Of a stretch of 64,000 nucleotides of DNA, positions 27,187 to 35,870 are shown piece by piece; position 1 is the first letter of the stretch; the number at the start of each line of letters is the position of its first letter. The DNA comes from Devosia indica. GTDB taxonomy: Bacteria; Pseudomonadota; Alphaproteobacteria; Rhizobiales; Devosiaceae. A model generated the notes under the pieces. It searched no databases, was not told the DNA's origin, and saw only the letters and a list, made by a program, of their open reading frames with translations. The DNA is taken from assembly GCF_003056405.1 (NCBI RefSeq), contig NZ_PYVZ01000003.1, forward strand, positions 62,001 to 126,000, given 5' to 3'. A program made the translations under genes and the position numbers.

Positions 27187-29157
27187 ATGTCACTGCTCAC
27201 GCGCATCTCCAGACTGGTTTCGGCGCCGACCGACACGCCTGAACTCGCCCTGGCACAATGGCGCGCCCTGAGCCGACAAATTCCACTGATGTATGTCATG
27301 CTGGTGTCCAACACACTGATCGTGGCCTGGACGCATAGTGCTGTCGCCCCCCTGGAACTGACTGTCTATGTTCCTGCAGCTCTGGCAGCCCTGTGTGTTG
27401 TCCGGATGCTGATGTGGTGGCGAAACAGGCATAAGGTCCTGGATCCCCAAAAAGCACGTACCAATCTGCGTGCCATGATCTGGGTGGGTGCGGCCCTGGC
27501 CATCGGCTTCACCGCCTGGAGCTTCAGCCTATATCCATACGGCGATGCTTATCTGCAATCGCAGATCGCCTTCTACATGGGCATCACCACCATTGGCTGC
27601 ATGTTCTGCCTGATGCACGTCCGGGCGGCCGCCCTGGCTGTTGGCATCTGCGTATTGGGGCCCTTCGCCGTTTTCTTCATCGCGACTGGCCAACAGACTT
27701 TGGGGGCGATCGCCATCAACATGGTGCTGGTGGTGACAGTGCTGCTGATCATCCTGTTGAGCAATTCTCGCGACTTTGCCGACCTGGTCGCCTCGCGCAG
27801 CGCCATTGCGCAGCGGCAATTGGAGACCCAGCGCCTTGGCGAAGAGAACCAGCGGCTGGCCAATATTGATACCCTAACGGGCCTGCCCAATCGGCGCAGC
27901 TTCGACCGCCAACTCGACCTTGCCCTGCAAAGAGCAGAAGCCGAGGGGCGGCAGATCGGGGTGGGGCGGCTCGACCTGGACGGCTTCAAATCAATCAACC
28001 AGATCTTTGGTCAATTGGCGGGTGACCGGGTCCTTGTGGAAGCGGCGCGGCGCATCGAGTCGCTGCGGCGGGCAGACACGTTTGTGGCCCGGCTGGAAAG
28101 CAATACATTCGGCTTGATCCTGGCTGGACCGATTGACCAGCAAACCCTTGTCCATGCAGGCGAAGTCCTGTGCGGCGCCATGCGCCTGTCCTTCGAGCAA
28201 CCCGAGGGCGTGATCCGCCTGACAGCATCCGCAGGATTTGCCGTTTCCCAACCCGATGACACCGGTGACCAGCTTTTTGACCGCGCCGACTATGCCTTGT
28301 CCGCCGCCAAGCGGGAGGCACGAGGCAGCGCCGTTGTCTTCTCGGAGGTTCACGCACGAGAGATCAGCAAGGTGCGCCATATGGAGCACTTGCTGTATTC
28401 CGCCGATCTCGACGACGAAATCTATGTGGTGCTGCAGCCGCAATATGACGTTGCGCTTGGGGCAACCACCGGCTTCGAAGTGCTGGCGCGCTGGCGCAGC
28501 CCGGTGCTCGGGGAGATCTCTCCGGCAGATTTCATCCCCATGGCCGAGCGCACCGGGCGGATCAGCAAGATTACCCAATGCGTGTTGCGCAAGGCCCTGG
28601 CGATCGGCCGGACGCTGCCACCCAGTATCAGGCTTTCCGTCAATCTATCGGCCAACGACATCGGCTCGACCACCGCGATCGAGCAAATCGTGGCGTTGTT
28701 CGAGCGTGGACGCGGACCGTGCCAGATCGATTTTGAAGTGACCGAGACGGCTGCGATGCGTGATCTCAAACAGGCCAATCAGTCGCTGCTCATCCTGCTC
28801 GGCCTTGGCGCGCGCATTGCGCTAGACGATTTTGGCACCGGACATTCCAGCCTGACCCATGTGCAGAAATTACCGTTGCATCGGATCAAGATCGACCGCA
28901 GTTTTGTCGCCGAAGTCACCAATGACATTGCCAGCCGGGCCATCGTCAAGACAATGGTCGATCTGTGCCGCAATCTGGGCATTTCCTGCGTGTTCGAAGG
29001 AGTCGAAACCGAGGAGCAATTGCAGGCTCTGATCGCCCTGGGCGGTACTGTCATGCAAGGTTATTTCTTCGGCCGGCCAATGGCCGTGGACGAGGTCGAG
29101 ACCTATCTGAGGCGGGAGCGTACGCCTGTGCAGCGCGAGGGCCGGGCGGCCGGATAA
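27187..29157 (+). CDS. Membrane GGDEF-EAL protein, probably a c-di-GMP phosphodiesterase
   Basis: A 656-residue protein with several transmembrane segments in residues ~30-190, a GGDEF domain (~225-390) and an EAL domain (~400-650). The GGDEF start DTLTGLPNRRSFDRQL is normal, but the active-site motif is replaced by RLESNTFGLIL, so cyclase activity is unlikely. The EAL domain keeps its key residues: EVLARW in place of EALLRW, SVNLSAND, FEVTET, LDDFGTGHSS, IKIDRSFV, EGVETEEQ and MQGYFFGRP. The protein should therefore degrade c-di-GMP, perhaps with the worn GGDEF domain as a GTP sensor. The 226-bp gap upstream is divergent from the beta-mannosidase. Confidence 0.9.
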   Translation: MSLLTRISRLVSAPTDTPELALAQWRALSRQIPLMYVMLVSNTLIVAWTHSAVAPLELTVYVPAALAALCVVRMLMWWRNRHKVLDPQKARTNLRAMIWVGAALAIGFTAWSFSLYPYGDAYLQSQIAFYMGITTIGCMFCLMHVRAAALAVGICVLGPFAVFFIATGQQTLGAIAINMVLVVTVLLIILLSNSRDFADLVASRSAIAQRQLETQRLGEENQRLANIDTLTGLPNRRSFDRQLDLALQRAEAEGRQIGVGRLDLDGFKSINQIFGQLAGDRVLVEAARRIESLRRADTFVARLESNTFGLILAGPIDQQTLVHAGEVLCGAMRLSFEQPEGVIRLTASAGFAVSQPDDTGDQLFDRADYALSAAKREARGSAVVFSEVHAREISKVRHMEHLLYSADLDDEIYVVLQPQYDVALGATTGFEVLARWRSPVLGEISPADFIPMAERTGRISKITQCVLRKALAIGRTLPPSIRLSVNLSANDIGSTTAIEQIVALFERGRGPCQIDFEVTETAAMRDLKQANQSLLILLGLGARIALDDFGTGHSSLTHVQKLPLHRIKIDRSFVAEVTNDIASRAIVKTMVDLCRNLGISCVFEGVETEEQLQALIALGGTVMQGYFFGRPMAVDEVETYLRRERTPVQREGRAAG

Positions 29158-29161
29158 GAGA

Positions 29162-29186
29162 AGGGCGGAACCTGCGGCCCCGCCCT
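29162..29186. terminator. Hairpin between convergent GGDEF-EAL and ABC exporter genes
   Basis: AGGGCGG and CCGCCCT form a 7-bp stem in the 36-bp gap between the two convergent stop codons. There is no T-run on either side, so bidirectional termination is inferred from position. Confidence 0.5.
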
Positions 29187-29193
29187 CCCCGAT

Positions 29194-31044
29194 CTATTGC
29201 GCTGCGACTTCGGACTGCTCGACATCGAGGAAGCCGCCGGACTGGCGGGCCCAGAGCTGGCTGTAAATGCCCCCGCTGTCGACCAGTTCGGTGTGCGAGC
29301 CCTGTTCGACAATGATGCCCTTATCGAGCACGACAAGCCGGTCCATCATGGCGATGGTGGAGAGCCGGTGCGCAATTGCGATGACTGTCTTGCCCTGCAT
29401 GAGCATCTGCAGCTGCCCCTGAATGGCGGCCTCGACCTCGGAATCCAGTGCCGATGTGGCTTCGTCCAGCACCAGGATCGGGGCATTCTTGAGCAGCACG
29501 CGGGCGATGGCGATGCGCTGGCGCTGACCGCCCGAGAGTTTCACACCGCGTTCCCCGACATGGGCGTCATAACCCTTGCGGCCCTGCGGGTCGCTCAGTG
29601 TCTCAATGAATTCTGCGGCTTCGGCCTGTTCAGCAGCAGCCCGCATCATCTCCTCGGTGGCATCGGGGCGGCCGTAGAGGATGTTTTCGCGGACCGAACG
29701 ATGCAAGAGGGACGTATCCTGCGTCACGACACCGATATTGGCCCGCAGGCTGTCTTGCGTGACCCCGCCAATGTCCTCCCCATCGATCAGAATGCGGCCA
29801 TCAGCGCGGTCGTAGAAGCGTAGCAGCAGGTTGACGAGGGTGGACTTGCCGGCGCCCGAGCGACCGACCAGACCGATCTTCTCGCCGGGGCGGACGTGCA
29901 GGTTCAGCCCTTCGATGACACCTGAGGCCTTGCCATAATGGAAAGCGACATTCTCGAACTTGATATCGCCCTTGACCCGCGGCAGGGCCTTGGCTTCGGG
30001 CTTGTCCTGAACGACGCGCGGCAGAGAGATGGAATTGATACCATCCTTGACCGTGCCGATGTTCTCGAACAGCGACGACATTTCCCACATGACCCACTGG
30101 CTCATGCCCTGGAAGCGCATAACCAGTCCGAGGGAGACAGCGAGCGACCCCGGAGACATCAATCCGCCCATCCAAAGCCACACACCCACGGCGCCAACGG
30201 CAAACAGCAAAAGTGCGTTGGACCAGAGCACCAGCATGTTGAGCACAGTGAACAGCCGCATCTGGCGATAGACTGTGTCAAGGAAGCCATCCATAGCCTC
30301 CTTGGCGTAGGTCTCTTCGCGATTGGAATGGCTGAACAGCTTGACCGTGGCGATATTGGTGTAGCTGTCAACGATGCGGCCGGTCATCATCGAGCGCGCA
30401 TCGGCCTGGGCCTGGGAAATCTTGCCCATGCGCGGGATGAAATAGATCATCATCGACACATAGGCGGCCAGCCAGACCAGGAAGGGGATGGCCAGGCGCC
30501 AGTCCGAAGAGGCTGCCAGGATCACCGCGCCGGTGAAATAGACGACGACATAGACCAGCATGTCGAGCAGCTTCATGACCACTTCGCGCACGGCCAGGGA
30601 GGTCTGCATCAACTTGGCGCCAATGCGGCCGGCAAACTCATCCTGGAAATAGCTCATCGACTGGCGGATCAGGTAGCGGTGCGCCATCCAGCGGATGCGT
30701 TGGGGGAAATTGCCCAGCAGGGTCTGGTGCATGGTGAGCGTGGACACCAGCATGATGGCGGGCAGGATGATGACGATCATCGCGCCCATCAGGCCCAGTT
30801 TCCTGCCATCGGTTTCAAGGAAAGTGGCCGGATCGGCATCGGCCAGCCAGTTCACGACGTCCCCGATGAAGCCAAAGACGATGATCTCGCCAATTGCCAC
30901 CAGAGCGGCGGAGACCGCCATCAGGGCCAGCCAGCGCTTGGCTCCGTCACTATAGTGGAGGCAGAATTCCAGCAGTCCCTTGGGAGGTTCGACCGGATCA
31001 CCCTTGGGATAGGGGTCCAGTCGTGATTCAAACCAGCGCAACAT
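29194..31044 (-). CDS. ABC exporter half-transporter (membrane plus ATPase domains)
   Basis: A 616-residue fused permease-ATPase of the MsbA/LmrA type. About six transmembrane segments fall in residues ~40-330. The ATPase domain has Walker A GRSGAGKSTLVN near residue 395, the signature LSGGQRQRIAIARV near 505, Walker B ILVLDEATSALD near 527, and the H-loop AIAHRLST near 560. It must work as a dimer. Substrate unknown: lipids, peptides and drugs are all handled by this family. It diverges from pepN across a 325-bp gap. Confidence 0.92.
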   Translation of the reverse strand: MLRWFESRLDPYPKGDPVEPPKGLLEFCLHYSDGAKRWLALMAVSAALVAIGEIIVFGFIGDVVNWLADADPATFLETDGRKLGLMGAMIVIILPAIMLVSTLTMHQTLLGNFPQRIRWMAHRYLIRQSMSYFQDEFAGRIGAKLMQTSLAVREVVMKLLDMLVYVVVYFTGAVILAASSDWRLAIPFLVWLAAYVSMMIYFIPRMGKISQAQADARSMMTGRIVDSYTNIATVKLFSHSNREETYAKEAMDGFLDTVYRQMRLFTVLNMLVLWSNALLLFAVGAVGVWLWMGGLMSPGSLAVSLGLVMRFQGMSQWVMWEMSSLFENIGTVKDGINSISLPRVVQDKPEAKALPRVKGDIKFENVAFHYGKASGVIEGLNLHVRPGEKIGLVGRSGAGKSTLVNLLLRFYDRADGRILIDGEDIGGVTQDSLRANIGVVTQDTSLLHRSVRENILYGRPDATEEMMRAAAEQAEAAEFIETLSDPQGRKGYDAHVGERGVKLSGGQRQRIAIARVLLKNAPILVLDEATSALDSEVEAAIQGQLQMLMQGKTVIAIAHRLSTIAMMDRLVVLDKGIIVEQGSHTELVDSGGIYSQLWARQSGGFLDVEQSEVAAQ

Positions 31045-31102
31045 GTCTTAAGACCATTCGTTCAAAAGCGGTGTGTATTAGGTCGGCCATAGCTGAGCGA
31101 CC

Positions 31103-31267
31103 TCAAACGCGGTTGAGGCCAAGGCATAACTGGCCGACGGTTTGTACCCGCACGGAAATTTCGGAACCATCGCTCGTGCGACCGGAAAGGCGCAGAGGAA
31201 CGACGTGCAGACGGCCGCCTAGCGCCTCCTCCTCAATAGCGTCCCAATTGACGCCACAAGAGTCATG
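31103..31267 (-). other. Start-less open frame in the 325-bp ABC exporter/pepN gap, possible gene remnant
   Basis: The gap 31045-31369 has no complete gene. On the minus strand, 54 codons are open from just after a TAG (31268-31270) to a TGA at 31103; the translation contains NWDAIEEEALGGRLHVV and ends DGSEISVRVQTVGQLC then LGLNRV. It has the look of a real protein C-terminus, but there is no ATG, GTG or TTG in frame near its beginning. It may be the relic of a small gene or a chance frame. The remainder of the gap should hold the divergent promoters. Confidence 0.3.
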
Positions 31268-31369
31268 CTATGCAGTCGAGAGCCGCGTAGGATACACGAG
31301 AATGCAGAATCGGCTGTCACCGGACGGCCACACCTTATTGCCAGAAAACCATGACAGTTGGACCGCTTC

Positions 31370-34006
31370 ATGCGCACCGAGAGTGAACAGACCATCTACC
31401 TCAAGGACTATGCCCCGACCCCATACCGGATCGTGTCAGTAGAGCTTGATTTCAAAATCCTGGAAGAAAGCACCCGCGTACGGGCGCAACTGACCATAGA
31501 GCCGCGCGAGGACACCGCGCCGGGTACGCCGCTGGTGCTTGATGGCGATGAGCTCAAGCTCGATTCCATCGCCTTGGATGGCGCGCCGCTTGTGCTGTCT
31601 GCCTATGCGAGCGATGCCAATTCACTCACCCTGGTGGAGCCACCGCACAAGCGCTTTGTGCTGGAAACGGAAGTCACGCTGAAGCCGGAGGCCAATACCA
31701 AGCTGATGGGCCTTTACCGCTCCAGCGGCACGTGGTGCACGCAGTGCGAGCCGGAGGGCTTCCGCCGCATAACCTATTATCTCGACCGCCCGGACGTACT
31801 CGCCCCATTCAAGGTGCGCATGAGTGCACCCAAATCCTTAGCACCGGTCTTGCTGGCCAATGGCAACCTTGTGGACAAGGGCGAGCTGGGCGACGGCATG
31901 CACTTTGCTGTCTGGGAGGATCCGTTCCTCAAGCCCGCCTATCTGTTTGCACTGGTTGCTGGCGATCTGGGATCAATCAAGGACAGCTTTACCACGATGA
32001 GCGGCCGCAAGGTCGAGCTGGGCATCTACTGCACCCATGGCAAGGAGGCTGAATGCGCCTATGCCATGGACAGCCTGATCCGCTCGATGGCCTGGGACGA
32101 GCGCCGGTTCGGTCGTGAATACGATCTGGACGTGTTCAATATCGTGGCCGTGTCGGACTTCAATTTTGGCGCCATGGAGAACAAGGGCCTCAACATCTTC
32201 AACGACCGGCTGGTCTTCGCCAAACCCGAGACGGCGACCGATGCCAATTACCACGGCATCGAGCGGGTCATTGCACATGAGTATTTCCACAACTGGACCG
32301 GCAACCGCATCACCTGCCGGGACTGGTTTCAGCTCTGCCTCAAGGAAGGTCTGACGGTATTCCGCGACCAGGAATTCACCAGCGACGAGCGCAGCCGCCC
32401 GGTGCAGCGCATCCATGACGTGCAGAACCTCAGGACCAGCCAGTTTCCAGAAGATGGCGGCCCACTGGCCCATCCCCCGCGCCCGGACAATTACCGCGAG
32501 ATCAACAACTTCTACACGACCACGGTCTATGAGAAGGGCGCTGAGATCGTGCGCATGCTGGCCACGATCCTGGGCGAGGACGGCTTCCGCAAGGCCATGG
32601 ACCTCTATTTCGAGCGCCATGATGGCGAGGCCACCACAATCGAGGCCTTCATAAAGGTCTTCGAGGATGCGAGCGGGCGCGACCTCAGCCAATTCTCCAC
32701 TTGGTACCTGCAGGCGGGAACGCCAAAGGTCAGTGCTACGGACAGCTACGATGCTGCCAGCCAGACCTACACATTGACCCTTAGCCAGACCACTGACCCG
32801 ACACCGGGTGAACCCACCAAGAAGCCGTTGCTGATCCCGGTGCGGTTCGGGTTGATCGGCCCCAATGGCAGCCCGATGGGCTGGACTGGCGTGTCCGGCG
32901 CCGCAGTAGAAGGCGATCTGGTCCTGCTCGACGGTGACAGCGTCACGTTGACATTCGAAGGTGTCGCCAACAAGCCGGTCCCCTCGCTGTTCCGCGGTTT
33001 CTCGGCGCCTGTGAAAGTGAACACCAATCTCAGTCAGGACGACTTGCTGTTCCTTGCCCGCCATGACAGCGACCCTTTCAATCGCTGGGATGCGTTGCAG
33101 ACAGTGTCCACTGCTCTGATCGCCAATGCTGCGCAGGGCAAGGCATGGTCGGAAAGTGATGTGGAGGCCTTGCGCGCCGCGCTCATCGAGACGCTGGACA
33201 ATGCCGAGCTCGATGACGCCTTCAAGGCCCAGGCACTCGACATTCCGGCCGAGACGGTGGTGGGCCGACATATCGGAAAGGACGTCAACCCGGATGCGGT
33301 TGCCGCTGCCCGAAAGAGTCTGCTCACGGCCCTGGTTTCGCCAGTGGCCGCCAAGCTGGCCAGCGCCTATGGGGCCCTGGCCAGCAGCGATGTCTATAGC
33401 CCCGATGCGGCCCAGGCCGGGCGACGTTCGCTGCGCAATGGTCTGCTGGCTCTGCTCACAGCCGGGTCGGACCGCGGCGCGAGCCTTGCGGCCGAGCAGT
33501 TCGAAGCGGCGACCAATATGACGGACCGCTATGCCGCCATGGCCATCTCAGTGCGCAACTGGACGAACGAGGCAAGCGCCCTGCTCGGCGAGTTCCGTAC
33601 CCGCTTCGCCGGTGATCCTCTGGTGTTCGACAAGTGGCTGACCGCTTCGGCCCAGGCGCCGGACGACGAAGTGATCGAGCGGATGCGCGCGACGCTGAAC
33701 GCACCGGACTTCCCCAAGACCAATCCGAACCGGCTGCGGTCGCTGCTGGGCAGTTTCGTGATGGCGAACCCGGTGCAGTTCACCCGCATTGATGGCACCG
33801 GCTTCCGGTTCATCACCGAGGCGGTGGTGGAGATCGACAAGGTCAACCCGCAGGTTGCCTCACGCATTCTCACCGGCTTCCGCGTGCTCCCCACACTGGA
33901 GGCGCCGCGCCGCGAGGCAGGCATGGCCGCCCTGCAGGCGCTCAAGGACCAACACACGCTCAGCCGCAATGTGGGCGAAATCCTTGACCGCATTATTGCT
34001 GGGTGA
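31370..34006 (+). CDS. pepN: Aminopeptidase N (M1 family zinc metallopeptidase)
   Basis: Removes N-terminal amino acids from peptides in the cytoplasm. NFGAMENKGLNIFN near residue 263 is the exopeptidase GAMEN motif and HEYFHNWTGNRITC near 302 is the zinc site HExxH, with the third ligand glutamate in LCLKEGLTVFRDQEF. The C-terminal helical domain completes the E. coli PepN type (878 residues here). The ATG at 31370 (MRTESEQTIYLKDY) is preferred over an in-frame TTG at 31358; neither has a strong Shine-Dalgarno. Confidence 0.94.
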   Translation: MRTESEQTIYLKDYAPTPYRIVSVELDFKILEESTRVRAQLTIEPREDTAPGTPLVLDGDELKLDSIALDGAPLVLSAYASDANSLTLVEPPHKRFVLETEVTLKPEANTKLMGLYRSSGTWCTQCEPEGFRRITYYLDRPDVLAPFKVRMSAPKSLAPVLLANGNLVDKGELGDGMHFAVWEDPFLKPAYLFALVAGDLGSIKDSFTTMSGRKVELGIYCTHGKEAECAYAMDSLIRSMAWDERRFGREYDLDVFNIVAVSDFNFGAMENKGLNIFNDRLVFAKPETATDANYHGIERVIAHEYFHNWTGNRITCRDWFQLCLKEGLTVFRDQEFTSDERSRPVQRIHDVQNLRTSQFPEDGGPLAHPPRPDNYREINNFYTTTVYEKGAEIVRMLATILGEDGFRKAMDLYFERHDGEATTIEAFIKVFEDASGRDLSQFSTWYLQAGTPKVSATDSYDAASQTYTLTLSQTTDPTPGEPTKKPLLIPVRFGLIGPNGSPMGWTGVSGAAVEGDLVLLDGDSVTLTFEGVANKPVPSLFRGFSAPVKVNTNLSQDDLLFLARHDSDPFNRWDALQTVSTALIANAAQGKAWSESDVEALRAALIETLDNAELDDAFKAQALDIPAETVVGRHIGKDVNPDAVAAARKSLLTALVSPVAAKLASAYGALASSDVYSPDAAQAGRRSLRNGLLALLTAGSDRGASLAAEQFEAATNMTDRYAAMAISVRNWTNEASALLGEFRTRFAGDPLVFDKWLTASAQAPDDEVIERMRATLNAPDFPKTNPNRLRSLLGSFVMANPVQFTRIDGTGFRFITEAVVEIDKVNPQVASRILTGFRVLPTLEAPRREAGMAALQALKDQHTLSRNVGEILDRIIAG

Positions 34007-34017
34007 GCAAGCTTATC

Positions 34018-34040
34018 GGGGAACGGCGCGGCCGTTCCCC
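34018..34040 (+). terminator. Perfect hairpin after pepN
   Basis: GGGGAACGGC and GCCGTTCCCC form a perfect 10-bp stem with a GCG loop, 12 bases after the pepN stop. No T-run follows, so factor-independent termination is not certain. Confidence 0.55.
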
Positions 34041-34244
34041 GGTCCATCATGACACCGGCGTTGATTGACCAATTTTTTGGAAGAATTTTTCTTTCGAGCT
34101 AAGTGATTCAGCCGACTCTGCTTTTTCCAATCTGCTCAAATTTGCGTTCCAAGGCACACTGGACAACATAGGGCGACCTGATTCATACCTTGTTAAGGGC
34201 GAGTTTGGTTTGGGTCTAAACCCCTTTCAAGGATGGAGAATTTC

Positions 34245-35870
34245 ATGCGGTCGTCGGGAGTATCCGGCGCCGGCGCACTTGGATTCCGCGTCGGCAAATG
34301 GAACGGGACAGGACGCCGCAACAAAGCAAATCCTGCGCCCTGGGCGTGGCGCTTTACCCGCACCAGCGCCGCTGTCGCTGCCACCGCATTTTTTGCTGCC
34401 AGCCTGTTCGTGGTCTACGACGTCACACGCACCTTTGCCGGCGTCCGGCATGAACTTTCGGCAATTGGAGAAATGCTGGCCGCCGATATTGCCATGCGTT
34501 CGGCCAGCGAAGCAAAGGCCGCACTTGATGCGGCCACCTTCAGGACCGGCGGACTGATCAAGGCGAGCCTTTCCGCCAGCGCCACGCCGGGCCAGCTCAC
34601 CGAAACTGTGGCAGCCGGCCGACATGGATTGCTGGGGCTGGAAGTCGAACAGACCACACTTCTGTCCGATCTCAGCGGGCGCGGCGCGGCGGCCTTCGCG
34701 CTGGCGGGCCTGCTCACCCTGCTGTCAGCCCGGCGGCGCAAAGGGGTGCCTGCTCCCGAAGAACGCGAGAGTTATGACCAGCTCGCCGCCGCCATTCCAA
34801 TGGGCCTGGCCTGCTGGACGGGGACTGGCCAGTTGATCGTGTGCAATGCGCAGTATCGCGATCGGCTGGACATTGACGACACCCGGATGACTTACCACCA
34901 GGCGGTCAGCCGGCTGATCGCTGGGGGCTACATGAAACTGGTGCGTGAGGACGACAGCCTACGTCTGCTTGAGCTGCATTGTGAAGATGGCACCTGCCTG
35001 CAGATCGACGAGCGCCCTTTGGGCGATGGTGCCTTCATGACGCTGGTCTCGGACATTACCGAAACCAAGCGCACCGACGCCTTGCTGCAAACCATCCGTG
35101 AGGAACAGCGTCTGCTGGCCCGCCGCTACCATGAAGAAAAGCTCAAGGCCGAGGCTGCAAGCCGGGCCAAGACCAATTTCCTGGCCCATCTCAGCCACGA
35201 TATCCGAACCCCGCTCAATCATATCATCGGATTTGCCGAGCTGATGCAGCACCAGACCTATGGTCCGCTAGGAGACGAGCGCTATGTGGACTACGTCGCC
35301 ACAATCAAGAATTCGGGCGAGCACCTGCTGAGTTCTTTCGGTGCCATTCTCGACCTGGCTGAACTCGAAGGCGGCCGCAAGGCGCTGCGGCAGGAGCCGG
35401 TGCTACTGGACGAAGTGCTCCAAAGCGTTGTCGATCGCTTTCAGGGACAGGCGCAGCGGGCTGGCATCACCCTGCTGATTGGCCGGGAAACGGGCGCGGT
35501 CCTGCGCGGCGACCGGTTGGGGCTGATGCGAATGATCGGCAATATCATGGATAATGCCCTGCGCTTCACTCAGGCTGGTGGCCAGGTCACACTGGCAAGT
35601 TTTGCCGCCGATGACGGGGTCGTGATCGAAATCAGCGATACCGGCATCGGGATGGACGAAGATCGCCTGGCCAGTCTCAGCCAGCCCTTTGCTTTGGGAG
35701 ACGCAAGCTTTACACGCGAGGGCGTTGGCCCGGGGCTGGGCATCTCTATTGCCCGGGCAATAGCCGAACTAAGCGGCGGCAATCTTGCCATCGACTCCAG
35801 TCCGACGATCGGGACGACGGTCGCGATTTCCTTGCCCACGGAGCCGGCCGCAGCCAACTTGGCCGCCTAA
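34245..35870 (+). CDS. PleC/DivJ-like PAS sensor histidine kinase
   Basis: A 541-residue kinase. One transmembrane segment near residues 35-55 and another near 140-160 bracket a short extracytoplasmic part. A PAS-like region (~180-285, with AAIPMGLACWTGTGQLIVCN) precedes the phosphoacceptor helix LSHDIRTPLNHIIGFAEL near residue 316 and an ATPase domain with DNALRFT, DTGIGMDEDR and GPGLGISIARA. The H-box reads HDIRTPLN instead of HELRTPLN. The IIGFAELM and YVDYVATIKNSGEHLL segments match the PleC/DivJ group. The ATG at 34245 has GGAG six bases before it; one at 34233 is an alternative. Overlaps the convergent glnE gene by 4 bases. Confidence 0.85.
   Translation: MRSSGVSGAGALGFRVGKWNGTGRRNKANPAPWAWRFTRTSAAVAATAFFAASLFVVYDVTRTFAGVRHELSAIGEMLAADIAMRSASEAKAALDAATFRTGGLIKASLSASATPGQLTETVAAGRHGLLGLEVEQTTLLSDLSGRGAAAFALAGLLTLLSARRRKGVPAPEERESYDQLAAAIPMGLACWTGTGQLIVCNAQYRDRLDIDDTRMTYHQAVSRLIAGGYMKLVREDDSLRLLELHCEDGTCLQIDERPLGDGAFMTLVSDITETKRTDALLQTIREEQRLLARRYHEEKLKAEAASRAKTNFLAHLSHDIRTPLNHIIGFAELMQHQTYGPLGDERYVDYVATIKNSGEHLLSSFGAILDLAELEGGRKALRQEPVLLDEVLQSVVDRFQGQAQRAGITLLIGRETGAVLRGDRLGLMRMIGNIMDNALRFTQAGGQVTLASFAADDGVVIEISDTGIGMDEDRLASLSQPFALGDASFTREGVGPGLGISIARAIAELSGGNLAIDSSPTIGTTVAISLPTEPAAANLAA

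Noticed and set aside
30029-30271. Short plus-strand frame opposite the ABC exporter
   Set aside because: No ribosome site, no hydrophobicity pattern or motif, and codon bias explained by the opposite strand gene.
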